Shown one piece after another: positions 24,003-36,492 of a DNA stretch of 64,000 bases; within the stretch, counting starts at the first letter, position 1; each line of letters starts with the position of its first letter. The notes beneath the pieces were generated by a model, which searched no databases, was not told the DNA's origin, and saw only the letters and a list, made by a program, of their open reading frames with translations. Where the stretch lies: NCBI GenBank assembly GCA_028673005.1, contig CM054114.1:129662470-129726469 (forward strand), given 5' to 3'. The position numbers and the translations under genes were made by a program. Source of the stretch: Tanypteryx hageni. Its lineage: Eukaryota > Arthropoda > Insecta > Odonata > Petaluridae.

Positions 24003-25599
24003 AATTTGATTTCAGTCATAAGGCGAGCTCTGCGATTCTCATTCGAATTAATATAATTTTTGCAACATGAAACGGTAAACAATTTTCGCATTTTATCTCC
24101 AAAGCGGCCGTCCTCAGCGGTAATAAGCCGCTTGTAATTTAAAAAATAACTCACATTATATTCTTCTTCGTATCGACAATAGCATCCAATCACTTCGATG
24201 TACAGCTATTTATCAAAGAAATATGTATAATAATTTCTAATATTGTTGTATAAATTCTTAAAATTTATATTCAGCTAATATTTAACATAATATAAACCAA
24301 TATAGGTCTAAGATATCGAACTATATTATAATGATATCGTAATGGGGTGAAATTTTTCGATAGAAATAACTAAAAATAACGCAGCACGGTGAAGCATTTG
24401 CTGCTATACCATCGAATAACGACATAAAACAAAAGTAAAGATAAGAAAAAATGTAAACATTTCATGTCGATATCGTAAATGTTCGCTTATCTAGAACAGA
24501 ATTTAATTACCGATAAGTATGTGAGTGCCAAAACTTTTCTCCTTACTTTCCTGTGGAAATAACGCATAGTTTTACGTTGGACAAGATTGGATTCGAATGA
24601 ATGCAGAAATTTTCGCCGAGACTTTCTCATCTAAAAATACACGCGAACTATGACGTGATAGGCATTGATATGAGGAAGACATCTTGATCGTAACGTGAAT
24701 CGAAGTTCGTCTCGCGTAGCGATAAGGCATTCTGCAACTGCACCTTATTGTGGGAGGCACATTTTAAGCAGCGAACCGTATCGACCTTTCCTGCATATAA
24801 AAGTTCGACGAGAAAAATAAATAAAAATAAATAAAGCCGTTATAAGCGTCGAAAAACATTTTCGTTCGTGCCATGAGAATGACCAAGAGGGAGCTAATAT
24901 GGATCAAGGTGTTTAATGCAGAAAAAAATTAATCATGGAATAACTGAATTCGTATTTAATTTTTGAGAGGTGATTTTGATTATAGGTTTCTCTCCCATTG
25001 TTTTTTCTGCAGAAACAAATAGAAAATTTACAATAAACCTCTCTTCACCATGTTTTGCAACATTTTAGCTGTCTTTCATTACACTTAATTTAATATTAGC
25101 CGTCGTCATTGAGTGGTAGTTGGTATGACTGCGTTATGATATCTCACATTCGAGTTCTATAATTAGCATTGACCTACACTGTAGTTTCCATTTCCATTAA
25201 ATGACCTCCTTATGATTTATCGTAACTTATTTTATGATCTCATGGCAATGACAAATATATAGTGTTATTTGTAAAAATTGCGAAATGCTTTTAAAATGGT
25301 CGATGGGAGGTAATATATTTCACCGAGTGAAGAATATACTTCTTCTGATATTTTGCGTTGTTTTTCTTTTACCCAATTTCGAGAGAAAACTCTGCTGAGG
25401 CTACTTCATTTAATACCGAAGTAATTTAAGCACAGCGCTTGTTTAATGCTTACCATTTCACGGTTCACTCTAAAAGAGTATGGAGGAAACAAACATAAAC
25501 AAATAAACTTTACGAATTAAATTTTGAAACATATATTTAATACAATAAAGATTTATCAAGTTAATATAATGTCTGAGACCAGACTGGTACTAGTCCTTT
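24003..25599. other. Gene-free AT-rich stretch
   Basis: No gene is seen. A TATA-box-like TATAAAAG occurs at about 24797 on the plus strand downstream of a moderately CpG-rich patch (24560-24780), but no transcript or frame can be attached to it. Confidence 0.5.
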
Positions 25600-25821
25600 C
25601 CAATAAGTACAAAAAGTTTGGAAAAACGAGGAGCACATTTCGGTTACAAAGATGCGGTCAAAAGAATACACGAAAGCCTATGGTTCTAATATTCTTCCAA
25701 GTATTCCATAAAATCTACTCTTTTACTAAAAAAAATCTCGTGGCTGTGAATTATCGCTAATGATTGTTTCCTTATTGCTGAAATGCGCATATGGTTATCC
25801 TACCCTTTCTATAACTATTGG
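25600..25821. repeat. Foldback repeat, degenerate hammerhead-like family member
   Basis: The left arm begins CCAATAAGTACAAAAAGTTTGG and contains GAGCACATTTCGG. The right arm contains GCTGAAATGCGCATATGG and ends TTTCTATAACTATTGG. The ends are inverted copies of each other and match the family. The catalytic-like core is degenerate in both arms. Confidence 0.6.
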
Positions 25822-28335
25822 AGAGATATAGCCTCTCAATTTCGGTATAAAGTTTACTTATATTGATTAATGTTTAAAAATGTAGTGAAAGAACGTCAAT
25901 TTTACATTCACCGATGATGAAGGTAAGTTAAGAGAATGTTGATGTTGCATTTAAATGCGTTATTCGTGTCTGTATCCTTTCTAGCTTGTCACCATCGCGT
26001 TGCAGTTTTTAAAATTCTGAAAGGCGAGCAGGATGGAGAATGTTTTTGTGCCTACATATATTTCTTTGGTTTTGGGACAGCACCTCCTAGACGTCGGCTG
26101 GAAAGTAAAAGGGATATACAAAGGCGAAAATCCCTTCTCTTATGAAGCTTCCGTCGAGGTTTATTCTTGTTTTTAAGAAGAAAAAATACGCGGAATATCG
26201 AAAAAAGTACCGCATAAAATATTTGAGCAACCTTTCTTTTCGTAATAAATTCCTCGAGTGCGTGCGTGTCACCACTCCGGATTATTGGTTTGAATTTATC
26301 GTGTCCATTTTTATTTATTTTGGCTAAGGAATAAAAACCGTGAGGTCCAGATCGTGTGTGGAGAGAAGTTTGGAGAAAGAGAGGAAATAAAAAATGACCA
26401 CCCTCTGGTTACCGTCCCACGCCATAGATGGCATAGGTTGCCTACCCCACGCCGAGAAGGTCGTAAATCGGAGAAGGGCCGTCGATGGCGCTGGGGTGGT
26501 AAAAGCTGGCAATTACTATACTCTTTCCATCCCTCCTATCACTCACTCCCTTTTTCCGTTTCCCCATCTCCTTTTCCCGTCAACTTCTCCCCATCCTCCG
26601 TATTGCTGGACATTTAGCTGTCGACCACCCATGTACATATATCCCCTCCCATCCTGAACTCCCAGCGTTCTATCTCGCCACGAGGAGAAAAAATGTTATA
26701 AAAAAGAAGCGTTACGGACGTGAGGAGAGTTTTACGGCTTGGCTAGCCATCACGTGTCTGACGTTAGGTCGTCCAATGAAAGGAGTTGGTGGGGAGGGGT
26801 AGACTGGAAGGTGAAAAATGGAGGAAAAGATGAAGGGAACGAGAGAGATGCATTTTTGTGCCGTGTGTGGAAAAGAGTCCGTGATGGAGCACTGTTGCAC
26901 TCTTGGCCTCGGCACGCTGCTGAGAAATGCCGCAGGTAAGATGAAGTAGGTATGTAGCGGAAAGGGAGGGGAGGTTTCTGGGGTGTGTTTTTTGCGTAGG
27001 TAGAACGTTTATAAAGGTGGAGTGTCGTGGGACTTGTAGGACAGTGCGCGGATGAGGGGTCGGACGTGCAGCTGGTGTGTGTGTTTGTGTGTTAGTCGCT
27101 CTCGCACGCACGTGGCGGTTCAGTCCGGCATCCCGTACGAGAGAAAGAAAGAGAGATTCAATTACTGTCCGCTGAAGGGGAGAATTTCATCGTTGAGAAG
27201 TCGCGGGGATTTCATCTTTTTATTCCGCCGAGACAGCTTGATATAAATCATTTCCCGGGGATCGTTCGTCCGCCATACTGACGCGTGCTTTAATGCGTTT
27301 GGATATTAAAAGAGGGTTCGCATCCAATAAATTAATGCCACATGATTTACTCTTCTCCGCTTCTCTCTGATTCGCCGCCGCATAGATGCCTTTGACGGCG
27401 GTTCTGTGCGGATGGGTGCTCATGTTGGAATCGACTTCTCTATGGAGGATTCTTGGTAGGATTGGCTGAGCCAAAAAACGGGATTTTTTTAAGAGCCAAA
27501 AAGTGATGAATTCCTTCGGGCTGTACCTGTAAAAATCTTGATATTCAGAAGGAATAGACGAATATATTTGCAAGAAAAAGATCTCTTGTACAGCGTGGGG
27601 GTTATGTTCTTGGAATTAGGCCGCGTTGGACAAAACCGCCTAAGGCAAATTTAATGTCTTATGGAAAATATCACGTGTTCAGATAGGTTGCGGGCTTCAT
27701 ATGGTCACATTCATACGATAAATGCGGTGAGCGCCTTATTCAGGACCGCATATAATTATATTTTATGCTTATTGGGTAGGCAATTGTTACATTTAGTAAC
27801 TCCGTATAAATAAATGTGTGTTGAGAAAACTCGCGTTTGGCGAGGGTTACTGTATAAGGTTGCATTAATGTTTCAGATTGTAAGACTTAATAGCGAAAGA
27901 CTATGAATGTTTAATATAATATTTGATATGCAAACATTCAATTTTCAACCTTGGTGACATAAAAAGCGTCCTCTTGAGATAAGTATTAACTCTCGTGATA
28001 CCAAATTATTTTTAATAACATACTTGAAGCGCTCTAAATAAAAATATAACTCGATAAATCGGTTTTAACTTTTTATTTACAAGTAAGTAAAATATTGAAG
28101 TACAAAAAACTTAACGAGTAAGGAAAGAGAAGCTGAAGCAGGCATTAGATGTTTTTTTTTATTTAAGCACACGGGCAAACTGAGAAAACGTACACAACGA
28201 GACAGAACACTGAATCGATTGACGAAAAAACGAAGTTTCTATTTACTTTGTTTTAGGAGGAGTTAGCACGTCAGATACACGGACAAACCGAACGCATGAG
28301 TGGATTTAAAGAAAACCGCTAAAATATCATCAATA
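25822..28335. other. Gene-free stretch with promoter-like CpG-rich region
   Basis: About 26340-27450 is CpG-rich and carries several overlapping chance open frames on both strands (up to 117 codons, 27220-27573 minus). None has a recognisable domain. A donor-like CCGCAG|GTAAGATG at 26936 follows an ATG-started frame from 26817, but no matching exon was found. Confidence 0.4.
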
Positions 28336-28337
28336 TA

Positions 28338-28681
28338 CAGGTCGGATCTCCCAAATCCGGCATTCCATGGTTCGACACCACCCGTGGTCCGGCACCACCC
28401 ATGGTCCGGCACGAGTTTAGTTTGTCGGACGGCCACTTCCCACCAACGGCGCTAGGTGTCTATGGTTCGCCGTTGTTTGTTTACATCCGTCACTGGTGGT
28501 ACGGGGCGCATACAGCGTGGATATCAGTGTTTTACTTTGTACTTTCTTTGTTATTTATCCCTAATTATTTACGATGGCTTATTTAGGTGATTTGGTACCG
28601 TAATAAATGGCCAGTGTTTCGGAAAATTCTGTTCCGTCTCCGGTCTGGTCCCAAGAGTGCCGGATTTGAGACACCGACCTG
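28338..28681. mobile_element. Tigger/pogo-like MITE
   Basis: This 344-bp element starts CAGGTCGGATCTCCCAAATC and, read inward from the other end, CAGGTCGGTGTCTCAAATCC, followed on both sides by GGCA. It is flanked by TA on each side (28336-28337 and 28682-28683). Inside near the left end, CCATGGT(C/T)CGGCACCACCC is repeated. It is non-coding. Confidence 0.85.
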
Positions 28682-29094
28682 TACCATTTATTCGTTGTTC
28701 AGAAAGTGACGGAGATGTTAGATCATCTCTATTAGTCGGTACTCTGTCCTTCATCAACCACTAAATTTTCGTAGATAACGGTTTTTCGGCTGTCGCAGCA
28801 TATCGCTTACAAAAGGTGTCAATCGATCCCGTTCAAACTTAATTCCATGTACTCCTTGGATAATTTGATCAACTCCTTAGTATCACCACCCTTTTTTGTC
28901 ATCTAATAAATAAACTTACCTCCTTTCACTCAAAATCAATTTTATTGGAAGCCCTTTGGGGATCGTCTGTTACCACCCTCCGAATGACCATAGTGTAAAT
29001 TACTGTAAATGATAGTCGACTTAAAAGAAAAGTAATATCCGAGTCCTATGATTAATTACAGCTAATGACAAATCATCATCAACATCTTTATGAT

Positions 29095-29140
29095 CGGCTA
29101 CTGAAGATGGAATCCTTGATACCGAAATGCTTATTTAGCC
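29095..29140 (+). ncRNA. Hammerhead-like motif, best stem I
   Basis: In order: GGCTA (29096-29100), CTGAAGA (29101-29107), one unpaired T, stem II GGAATC/GATACC with loop CTT and one mismatch, GAA, a 2-bp stem III with loop GCTT, ATT as cleavage triplet (29133-29135), and TAGCC (29136-29140). Stem I is five perfect pairs, different in sequence from the other copies. The layout is that of a type I hammerhead with minimal stem III. The extra T before stem II is atypical, so cleavage activity is uncertain. Confidence 0.5.
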
Positions 29141-30429
29141 ATTTTTAAAAAAGGAAATAGACGTGTTATTGATTGCTTGTGTGTTTCGTGTGTGTGTGAG
29201 GAAAGGGTCCCTGGGGTGGAGTAGTTTCCCCTGAACCCGGAGAGTGTGTGTGAGATTGCGTGAGTGTTCGGTCCCTGGCGGGGAGTAATTTCCCATAAAC
29301 CGGCGTATATGTGAGTACATACTTCCTTTTTATTATTTTTATGGTAATTAAGTTTCTCAATTTTTCATTTGATGATCGACTTGTTTACTCCTTGTAGTTA
29401 TTTATGTCCTCATGATGGCAGCTTGCAAATGACGACTCCAGCCAAAATAAATGTACTCTATTCACCATCAGGTTCTGTATTTATTGTGTATTTTAAGTAA
29501 TGTACCTTGTCAAAAAAAACATGATCATATAATTGGATAGTATTATAGTAACGCCTCACAATTAATTGAAATTTTATGTTTTAAGAGATAGTATTTGAAA
29601 AATTCTTTTTGAATATGATATCTCTTATCAATCTATATATTTACTCATTGGCTTTTAAGTTGTAAAGATTTTCCGCTAAGTGCTCCAAAATCAGAAAATT
29701 CAAAACTTTGAAATAGTATTGTAGTTCAACTATTAGATATATTTGGAACATACTTTTCGAAATAGATAGCTCGTGTCAATCTATGAATAGTCCAATGCTT
29801 GGACTTTCCATGTAATTCATAGATTTTCCGCTAGTTGACTTTAAATTTGGAATATTCAAAACTTTGAAATGCTATTGCAAACAAACTACTGAAGCTGAAG
29901 GAGTGAATTTTTCGCGGATGGGAAGGTTTAATGAGGATCCAACGGCGCGAGTTGTCCCCTCTCCGAAGGAGTAGGTAAACCAGAACCCTGAAAATTTTTA
30001 AGAAAACGTGCTTCCACCTCTTACCTTAGGAATGGTATCATACTTGTTTAACAATGTGAATGCTTCGCATAAAAGCAGATAAATTATTTTCTTACGAGAT
30101 GTTAATCTGTCAGTTTAATTCATAAGTATACTTATAAGCGATAATTTAATATTAAAAGGCAGTCGAACTTCTACAACTCGAACATCAAAGGAAGACAGCA
30201 GTTCTGCTCACCGAAACATCGAGTTTCTGAACTTCGTTTTTGTGCAAACGGATGCGGTAGGAGAGGACATTGAAATTCGAGTTTCATACCTATGAGTTAT
30301 CGAGGTCAGATTAAAAAAATCGGTTCGTATTCGAATAACGAAGAAAAATGAAATTTAACAATGACTCTTTGGCGATGGAATTCGAGTTGATCTGATGCGG
30401 TGAATTTATTTGTGCACTTTCACTTTCAG
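29141..30429. other. Gene-free stretch
   Basis: No gene is seen. A GT-rich stretch at 29180-29310 contains two related segments, each with GGTCCCTGG followed by a short (T/A)ATTTCCC or GTTTCCCCTGAACC word. Weak internal similarity also appears at 29590-29900, where TCAAAACTTTGAAAT occurs twice. Confidence 0.5.
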
Positions 30430-30665
30430 ATGTGTCTGGTACTTACTCAAGAGTAACCCTTGGCGAGAACGTACTAACCGGGTTTTGCACTAATGGCGTT
30501 ACATGTTTGCCCGATGAACTTCGTGTCCCGGTCGATCCCCTCACGGCGGAGACGAAGGAAAGCTTTGATAACATTCGTCGTTCTGTCATGTTCCCACGTC
30601 GGCCAAACGTAAACTCGTCCATAAGGGTCATTCGGAATGCTGACGCAATAGATTCGGCGCACTGA
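30430..30665 (+). CDS. Candidate terminal exon, unknown protein
   Basis: A strong acceptor (TGTGCACTTTCACTTTCAG) precedes a 78-codon open frame that ends in TGA. The frame starts by completing a codon begun in an earlier exon (phase 1) and includes FCTNGVTCLPDELRVPVDPL. The segment is visibly richer in CpG and G+C than its flanks, as an exon might be. No family was recognised and no partner exon or poly(A) signal was located. The minus strand is also open over much of this interval (83 codons), which lowers confidence. It could equally be a regulatory island. Confidence 0.3.
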
Positions 30666-33361
30666 GAATATCATCACTCGCTCTTTGAGGCTAAAGGGAT
30701 GTTTGTATTGAGCATTTATAATCATTACTGTCTTTCTCGTTTAAACACACTTTTGTATTGTATTATAACGCAATATTTGCCGAAAGATATAAACAAAAAG
30801 TAATAAGATTTTCACTGCAGACGCTTACCTATTCACATATTTTAGCATTTGAAAAAATGTCGATAATGTTTTTTTCCTTCAATTTAATTCTTACTATATT
30901 TTCGAAAGCTTAATCTTTCATCTGATTTGGTTTAATGTTTTTTTTTATACGAAAGAAAATGTTTTTGAGAAGTTGTATTTACTATAAAAAGAAATTATGG
31001 ATAGAAAGCCACCTGGAATCCCGACAATAGTTTTATTTCTTGAGTTAGTTTGATAAATTGTTTGAATGCCCTTGAGAATTCGGGGACGGGGGGAACAATT
31101 AATAACAATGAGTACACTTTTTAAATAACTTAATACTACAAAAACCTTATCAGAAATCACCGGTTTGCTATTTAGGTATCATAACAAAAATTGATAAATA
31201 TAAGGCGTGAATTGTTGAAAAAAATAGAGGAGCCAATATAAGGGGGAATTGGGAAACCAATAGAGGATTGATAATTAAAAATATCTTTGTAAATTCCTAG
31301 TATCATAGGAATTTACAAATTTATTTTTAATTCTTAATGATGAATTTCTACCAAGTAAACGGCCGAAACAATTGACTACAATACAAGATGTTTTCGTATT
31401 CTTTCGAATATTTTGAGAAAAATTACGAAAGAAGTCCCTATAGTGAAACCGATCAGACGTCGTTCAAATGAAAAACGAGAAAAATTTTTGGAATCGTATT
31501 TCGCCGATACAAGTACATATTTGAATTCAAGTGCTGTGAGCCTTTATGAAATAAATACTACTGTACCAGTTCTTATTTTCCTATCTTCTCCATTTACGAA
31601 ACTCTGTTACGTTTCTGGACTTTTTCCCTTCCTGTGCTTTTTTCACTCAGGTGTTCGTGTTCTTTTTCTTCCTTCGAAATTATATCTCCAAATATTTCAC
31701 CACTTTCTGCCTTTCTATCTCACAAGGTCCATCCTTATCTCTCTTCCCCTTCCTCTGACACATACGATCACCACGCTCACCCACGCACTTTTGACCCTAC
31801 CATATTTAGGATCGCCTTCCCTGGGATTTTTTTTTCGAACCAGACTCCTCCGGCATCTTGTACAAAAACTCTCTTCTCTCCCTTTCATCATTCCTAGATT
31901 CCTTTTCCTTAACTCGCTTTAGATATTTAAATCGTGCAATATCTGTCGCGAGGTGTGATGGGAGTTTTTTTGTTTTTGTTCGTAAAGTGATCGCGGCCTT
32001 TCAACGTCAAAACGTTGAATGTTGTGGAAGTGAATGAAAGTCCATTCCCATGCTTTGTGGAATTACTCCGTTTCTTGCGTCCAATTGTATAAAAAGAGCA
32101 AATTTATCATGAAATACTACGCATCAATAATGCAGGTACCTGTGGATTCAGTTACATTCCACAGAACCGCGAGTTCATAAGATTCGACTCAACTTTTGGC
32201 AGTGCTTCATTCTTACTTTTAAAATAATTTATCCGTATTATATACAAAATTTTAATACCTTTTGTTAATTTCTAGCTCCTCAATCAGAACTATTTTAACG
32301 CCGCAACTGAAGAACCTTGTGAACATTAAAACCCTTTAAAAATGAAAGATGAATCTTTTCTTTCGAGAAAATTAATTTCCTGTCACAATATTGAACAAAA
32401 TACTGTATATTCAAGAATAAGCACGTCAAAAAATAATTATTTGCCTTTGGTATCACCAATAGCCGTGAAAACCTTATGAAAAACTACCTATAGTGGAATA
32501 ATAACATAATTGCGGTATGATCTAAAATAATATTTATGGAACGACTCGTCTTTACATGGAGGTAATTCAGGTTACTGATTTTACTTTGCGAATTTAATTG
32601 TTAATATCATTTATTAATGTTTATATAAAATACGTTGGTAATAGAATGGCATTTATTCTTGCACGAGTTGATGAAATTTCGAGCAATATATAAAGGAAAA
32701 TATGAACTGTGGAAACGGCTGAACCGGGAGCAAGTAATAAAATATATTTTTTTTATCCATTTAAGACTGCTGCAAACGGTTTATTATGTCCAACAGCTTT
32801 GTGATCTAATAAACCATGTTGCGATAACAGCTCGCCATTAAATACAAGCTAATGCTTCATCTCAAAAAAAAAACTTGCTCATTTCAGCGAGCAGGGGTTC
32901 CTATGAAAAAGCTGAAGTTCGCGTAATATCCAAATAAACATCCTCCTCTGAATAAAAACCAACTTTACGGTATGGAAGGCGAGCTTTTTCTACGTTCTGC
33001 TTTTTATTTCAATCCTTTCCATTTTTAACTCGTATGAGGTTTGCAATGGCGGTCAGGTGTAGGTGGGAGGGAAGCGAACAAAAATATAGCTTATGCCGGG
33101 TATTCCTGGGAAAATAGGATGTGTGGGTTTATTGTGTCTGCTGCAATGAAAATCGATTGTAGAACAAGGGAATGGGTGAAGTATAAAAATACGGAAGAGG
33201 GGCGCGGAAGAGAAGCTTACTAAAATAAAAGTGGAAGAGAGAAAGGGAAAGCAAGATGGGAACAAAGATAGGGAGGGTGGAAGAACAAGGGGAAAACTAG
33301 AAAAAGGGTTGGTTCGAAAAGGAGTGTCAAAAATGGGCGTGAGGAAGATAGACAGTCGTCT
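30666..33361. other. Gene-free stretch
   Basis: No supported gene is seen. The open frame at 31413-31922 runs into pyrimidine-rich sequence (31580-31920) and is probably chance. The stretch includes the hairpin at 31273-31332 and a short arm of the hammerhead-like family at 32455-32490 (CCAATAGCCGTGAAAACCTT). Confidence 0.5.
31273..31332. repeat. Near-perfect 60-nt hairpin
   Basis: Arms TTTGTAAATTCCTA (31286-31299) and TAGGAATTTACAAA (31306-31319) pair perfectly over 14 bp around the loop GTATCA. After two mismatches, another 11 bp pair (31273-31283 with 31322-31332). In total 25 of 27 positions pair. Length and shape would suit a small-RNA precursor, but the low complexity of the outer stem also fits a decayed MITE. 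No known microRNA seed was recognised. Confidence 0.75.
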
Positions 33362-33369
33362 ATATAAAG

Positions 33370-33705
33370 CAGAGGTGGGCAACATTTTGTGCATGGTGGG
33401 CCAAATGGATGTTTACGAATTCTTCGGCGGGCCGCGTTGGAAGTTGCCAATACTCAGGTGGGCCGGATTGGAGCTTAAATTAAGTTACCTAGAGATGCTG
33501 AGGCATTTTACTAGCAAAAATCAAGTATACAATAGAATTTGAGGGCTAAAATAAAAAACTAAGGTTTTATTATAATAAGTTTACCAAACAATATGAATTT
33601 GCGTACTAAATTTTACGTATCGATTTTTAATCATAGCTTCGCAGGCCACATAAAATACTCTCGATAGCCGCATTTGGCCCGCGGGCCGCAGGTTGCCCAC
33701 CCCTG
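33370..33705. mobile_element. hAT-like MITE
   Basis: The 336-bp element starts CAGAGGTGGGCAAC and ends GGTTGCCCACCCCTG, inverted copies apart from two bases. GGGCC words sit just inside both ends. The flanks ATATAAAG and ATATAATA match at 6 of 8 positions, consistent with an aged 8-bp duplication. CAG(A/G)GGTGGGCAA ends are typical of hAT elements. There is no coding frame. Confidence 0.8.
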
Positions 33706-33713
33706 ATATAATA

Positions 33714-36362
33714 CCAGGGCGAAAGCCGAGGGTGTGTCCCCATTAAACATGTAAACTTATCATCTACTAAGTTGTTTACGCTTCGCCATACTACTGTTAT
33801 AAATATTGTACTATCCTTATTTTATCCATAGAGTTTACCCTTGCGTTAAGAGGAGGGTGTGGATATTGAAGGTCAAATAAAAGTTGATTCGGAGTGTAAT
33901 TATCGGGTTTAATTATTTTAAAAATAAAATCAGGCAAACTCAGGTTTAAATAAAAACGCTTATTTAAAAATTTCGATTGTTCATTCACATCTCCATATAT
34001 GTCCAAAAATTCGATATCATCAGCATCTGGGACAGGTATAGATTTTTTAAAAGGATCAAATAGGGATGTCCTTTTCCAGGAAGCTTTAATAGATGCATGG
34101 AGATTTCTATTAATTGTGGCAACCCATTTTAATGAAAGAACTTCCGAAAGCTAGATAAAGTTATCTTAACAGGGTTATGCACACCTGTCTCTAACTACTT
34201 CCAAGACAAGTTCCACTTGCTTTTTTAAGCGTATGTTGACAATGTGTTCATTTAGATGTAGTAGTGGAGCTTTACTTTCAAGCTATTTTTATAAAATAAT
34301 AATTTTTGTCAACCGTTCTTATAAATATAAGGCGAAAAATGTATGATTGTTCATATTGACTACAAGATTTAATTGTTATTGATTTCTACTGTATTTTTAC
34401 AATCAGTTATCTCCGAGTCTTTCAGAAATTCAGATCGGGAACAACTACTCTATAGCAACTTTAATTGATTTTGGTATTGAAGTTGTTAAAAAAATACAAT
34501 TTTTACTAGTTTTTTCCGGGTACACCCAGAAATAGAAAAATATCATTCACGGTATAAATCTGATAAATATCGGGCACAACCTGAGAAATCCATACCCTAG
34601 TTATGATGGTCTTTTTCCTCTGATGGATAAAAAAATAAAAATGAATACACCTCTTGCTGCTAATTCGATTTCCCTCAAATTTTTTTGTCCATTGACTTAT
34701 TTGGAAGTTTTTACCATTTTTCATGCTCAAGCGTTTAATTAATCATTCGATTCGCCTCTCTTTTTTGCACTCATTTATCTCCATGAATATCAGAAAGCGA
34801 ACTCTACTCCATCTCTCTCTAAACTCTCAGGTGGCGTTAATCTCGAGAATTTTTTTTCTGTTTTTCATCAATTCGTCTGCACCCTCTTTCTCTCTCACCC
34901 AGTGTCCCATCCACGCCTTTTGTATAAGCGCAGGAAGGGACTTTTTGTCCAATTTTTTCCCACGTGCGCCGTCTTTATTCTCTCCATCTCCTTCCTCTCT
35001 CCCTCCCCCCTCTCTCCAGTCTTCATCTCTCCCTTCTCCCTCTCTCCCATCTCCATCTCTCCCATCTCCATCTCTCCCACCTCCATCTCTCCCTTCTCAC
35101 TCTCTCCCATCTCCATCTCTCCCTTCTTCCTCCCTCTCTCTCCTCCTTTCTCCCTCCCTCTCTCACTTCTCTCTCCCTCCCTTCATCCACACCCTCTCAC
35201 CTACCCATCTCTCTCCCTTCCTCTACTTCACTTTCTTTCCCTTCTCCCTCTTCTCTCCCTCCCTTTGTATCTCACTCATACAAACTCTCCTCCGACTTAT
35301 TTTACCCTCATCCTTGCTGGGCTTGTAAATGCTTTCACTTCGACCTGGACCGACTCTTTTGTTCTCTTCCGCGTTCTGGATAACGTAGGTCATACCAAAT
35401 TGGATTCTGGAATAAACGGTGCGCATCGGCGATTTTTTTGGTCCCGCTTTGCTTTTAATTCGTTTTTTTCCTCCCTAGATGCCCCTTTCTCTATCTAGCT
35501 CGTGCGCGGAACCATAAATGAACTAATTTTCTTTTTTCCTTGCGGGACTTTTATTTTTATGATCTGTTTGTGAGGAGGGTTTTAAACCCGGGTAATCTTT
35601 TGAATGGTCGAGCTTTTTTTTGAGATGTTGTTTTTTCGCGATATCTTTCCAGGTTTCGTATTTCCCTCGTGTAACGCATGGAGGCAATCTGTTCAAACGA
35701 CTCTTTCGTTTAAAAAGAGGTGACTTTTAACGTAAGACGGGCTTCTTTTTAAGTTAATGGGAATCGTTTCTTGGATTTTTATGTGATAACTGGTTTACTG
35801 GCACAAAATAAACTTGAAATGTATATTAGGTTAATAAAAATAATCATGATGATTTTAGATAACATTATCTAATGAATAAGACAGGTATGATTTAAAAATA
35901 ATTTTTTCATGTCTATCCTGTCCTGTTCTTTTCAATGTATTTTTTAAACTACAATGTTATGTTTATAGCTTAACTGATTTCAACATGTACAAAGCTCCAT
36001 ATTTACGGTTTAGTAAAACAGGTTTCCTAACTGTAATCTGCGGGTATGTATATGACAATCAAAGCTACTCATTTACCAAGTAGGTTAAATGACAGACAAA
36101 GGAAAAGCTTCAAATCCAAGCAAGATCTTAGGTAATCGATTGTAATGGATCTTTAGATTCCATTTTAATTCTGCGGGAAGCAATATTAGAATCATATAAG
36201 ACCTGAGCGATTCCGGTTTCATGGCAACTTCCATGTTTATTAGTGTATTACTCTTGATATCTATTTTATTTATCCAGTAATTGAAATTTCTTGTAGTTGA
36301 AGTTTGAAAGATTGTCAGGCTCACCTTCTGGCATAAATCGAATTGAAAAAAATTGTTTCTGC
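33714..36362. other. Gene-free stretch with CT-rich tract
   Basis: No supported gene is seen. The long open frames at 34723-35498 are by-products of a pyrimidine tract and read as low-complexity Ser/Leu/Pro. Confidence 0.6.
34975..35275. repeat. CT-rich degenerate minisatellite
   Basis: Units close to ATCTCTCCCATCTCC (15 bp) repeat with variation, clearest at 35038-35120, inside a longer pyrimidine tract. The purine-rich complement could form triplex or be nuclease-sensitive. Confidence 0.8.
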
Positions 36363-36492
36363 AATGGCCATAAAACGGTTTGGAAAACCAGTTTTCGAAA
36401 GATATTTTTTAGAATCTACCATAGGCGAATCACCACTTTGCTTTGTGACCAAAATGTACCTCTGGTTTTCCAAACCCTTTTATGAGTAGTGG
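36363..36492. repeat. Foldback repeat, hammerhead-like family, core lost
   Basis: The left arm GGCCATAAAACGGTTTGG..CCAG and the right arm CTCTGGTTTTCCAAACCC..TTATGAGTAGTGG are inverted copies. They match the outer ends of the family. The interior keeps GAATCACCACTTTG and AAAATGTACCTC but not a complete catalytic-like core. Confidence 0.65.

Noticed and set aside
24790..24805. TATAAAAG as a core promoter
   Set aside because: Such words are common in AT-rich DNA and no initiator, frame or transcript can be attached.
26817..26936. ATG-started 40-codon frame with HFCAVCGKE and HCC ending at CCGCAG|GTAAGATG
   Set aside because: The Cys/His spacing fits no known finger, no following exon was found, and several overlapping chance frames occupy the same CpG-rich patch.
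28870..28990. Strong donor-like GAG|GTAAGTTT on the minus strand with an acceptor-like TTTACAG 80 bp upstream
   Set aside because: All three frames of the would-be exon contain a stop and no protein family is recognisable.
34723..35498. Overlapping open frames of about 140-200 codons
   Set aside because: They are products of a CT-rich minisatellite and read as low-complexity Ser/Leu/Pro in three frames.
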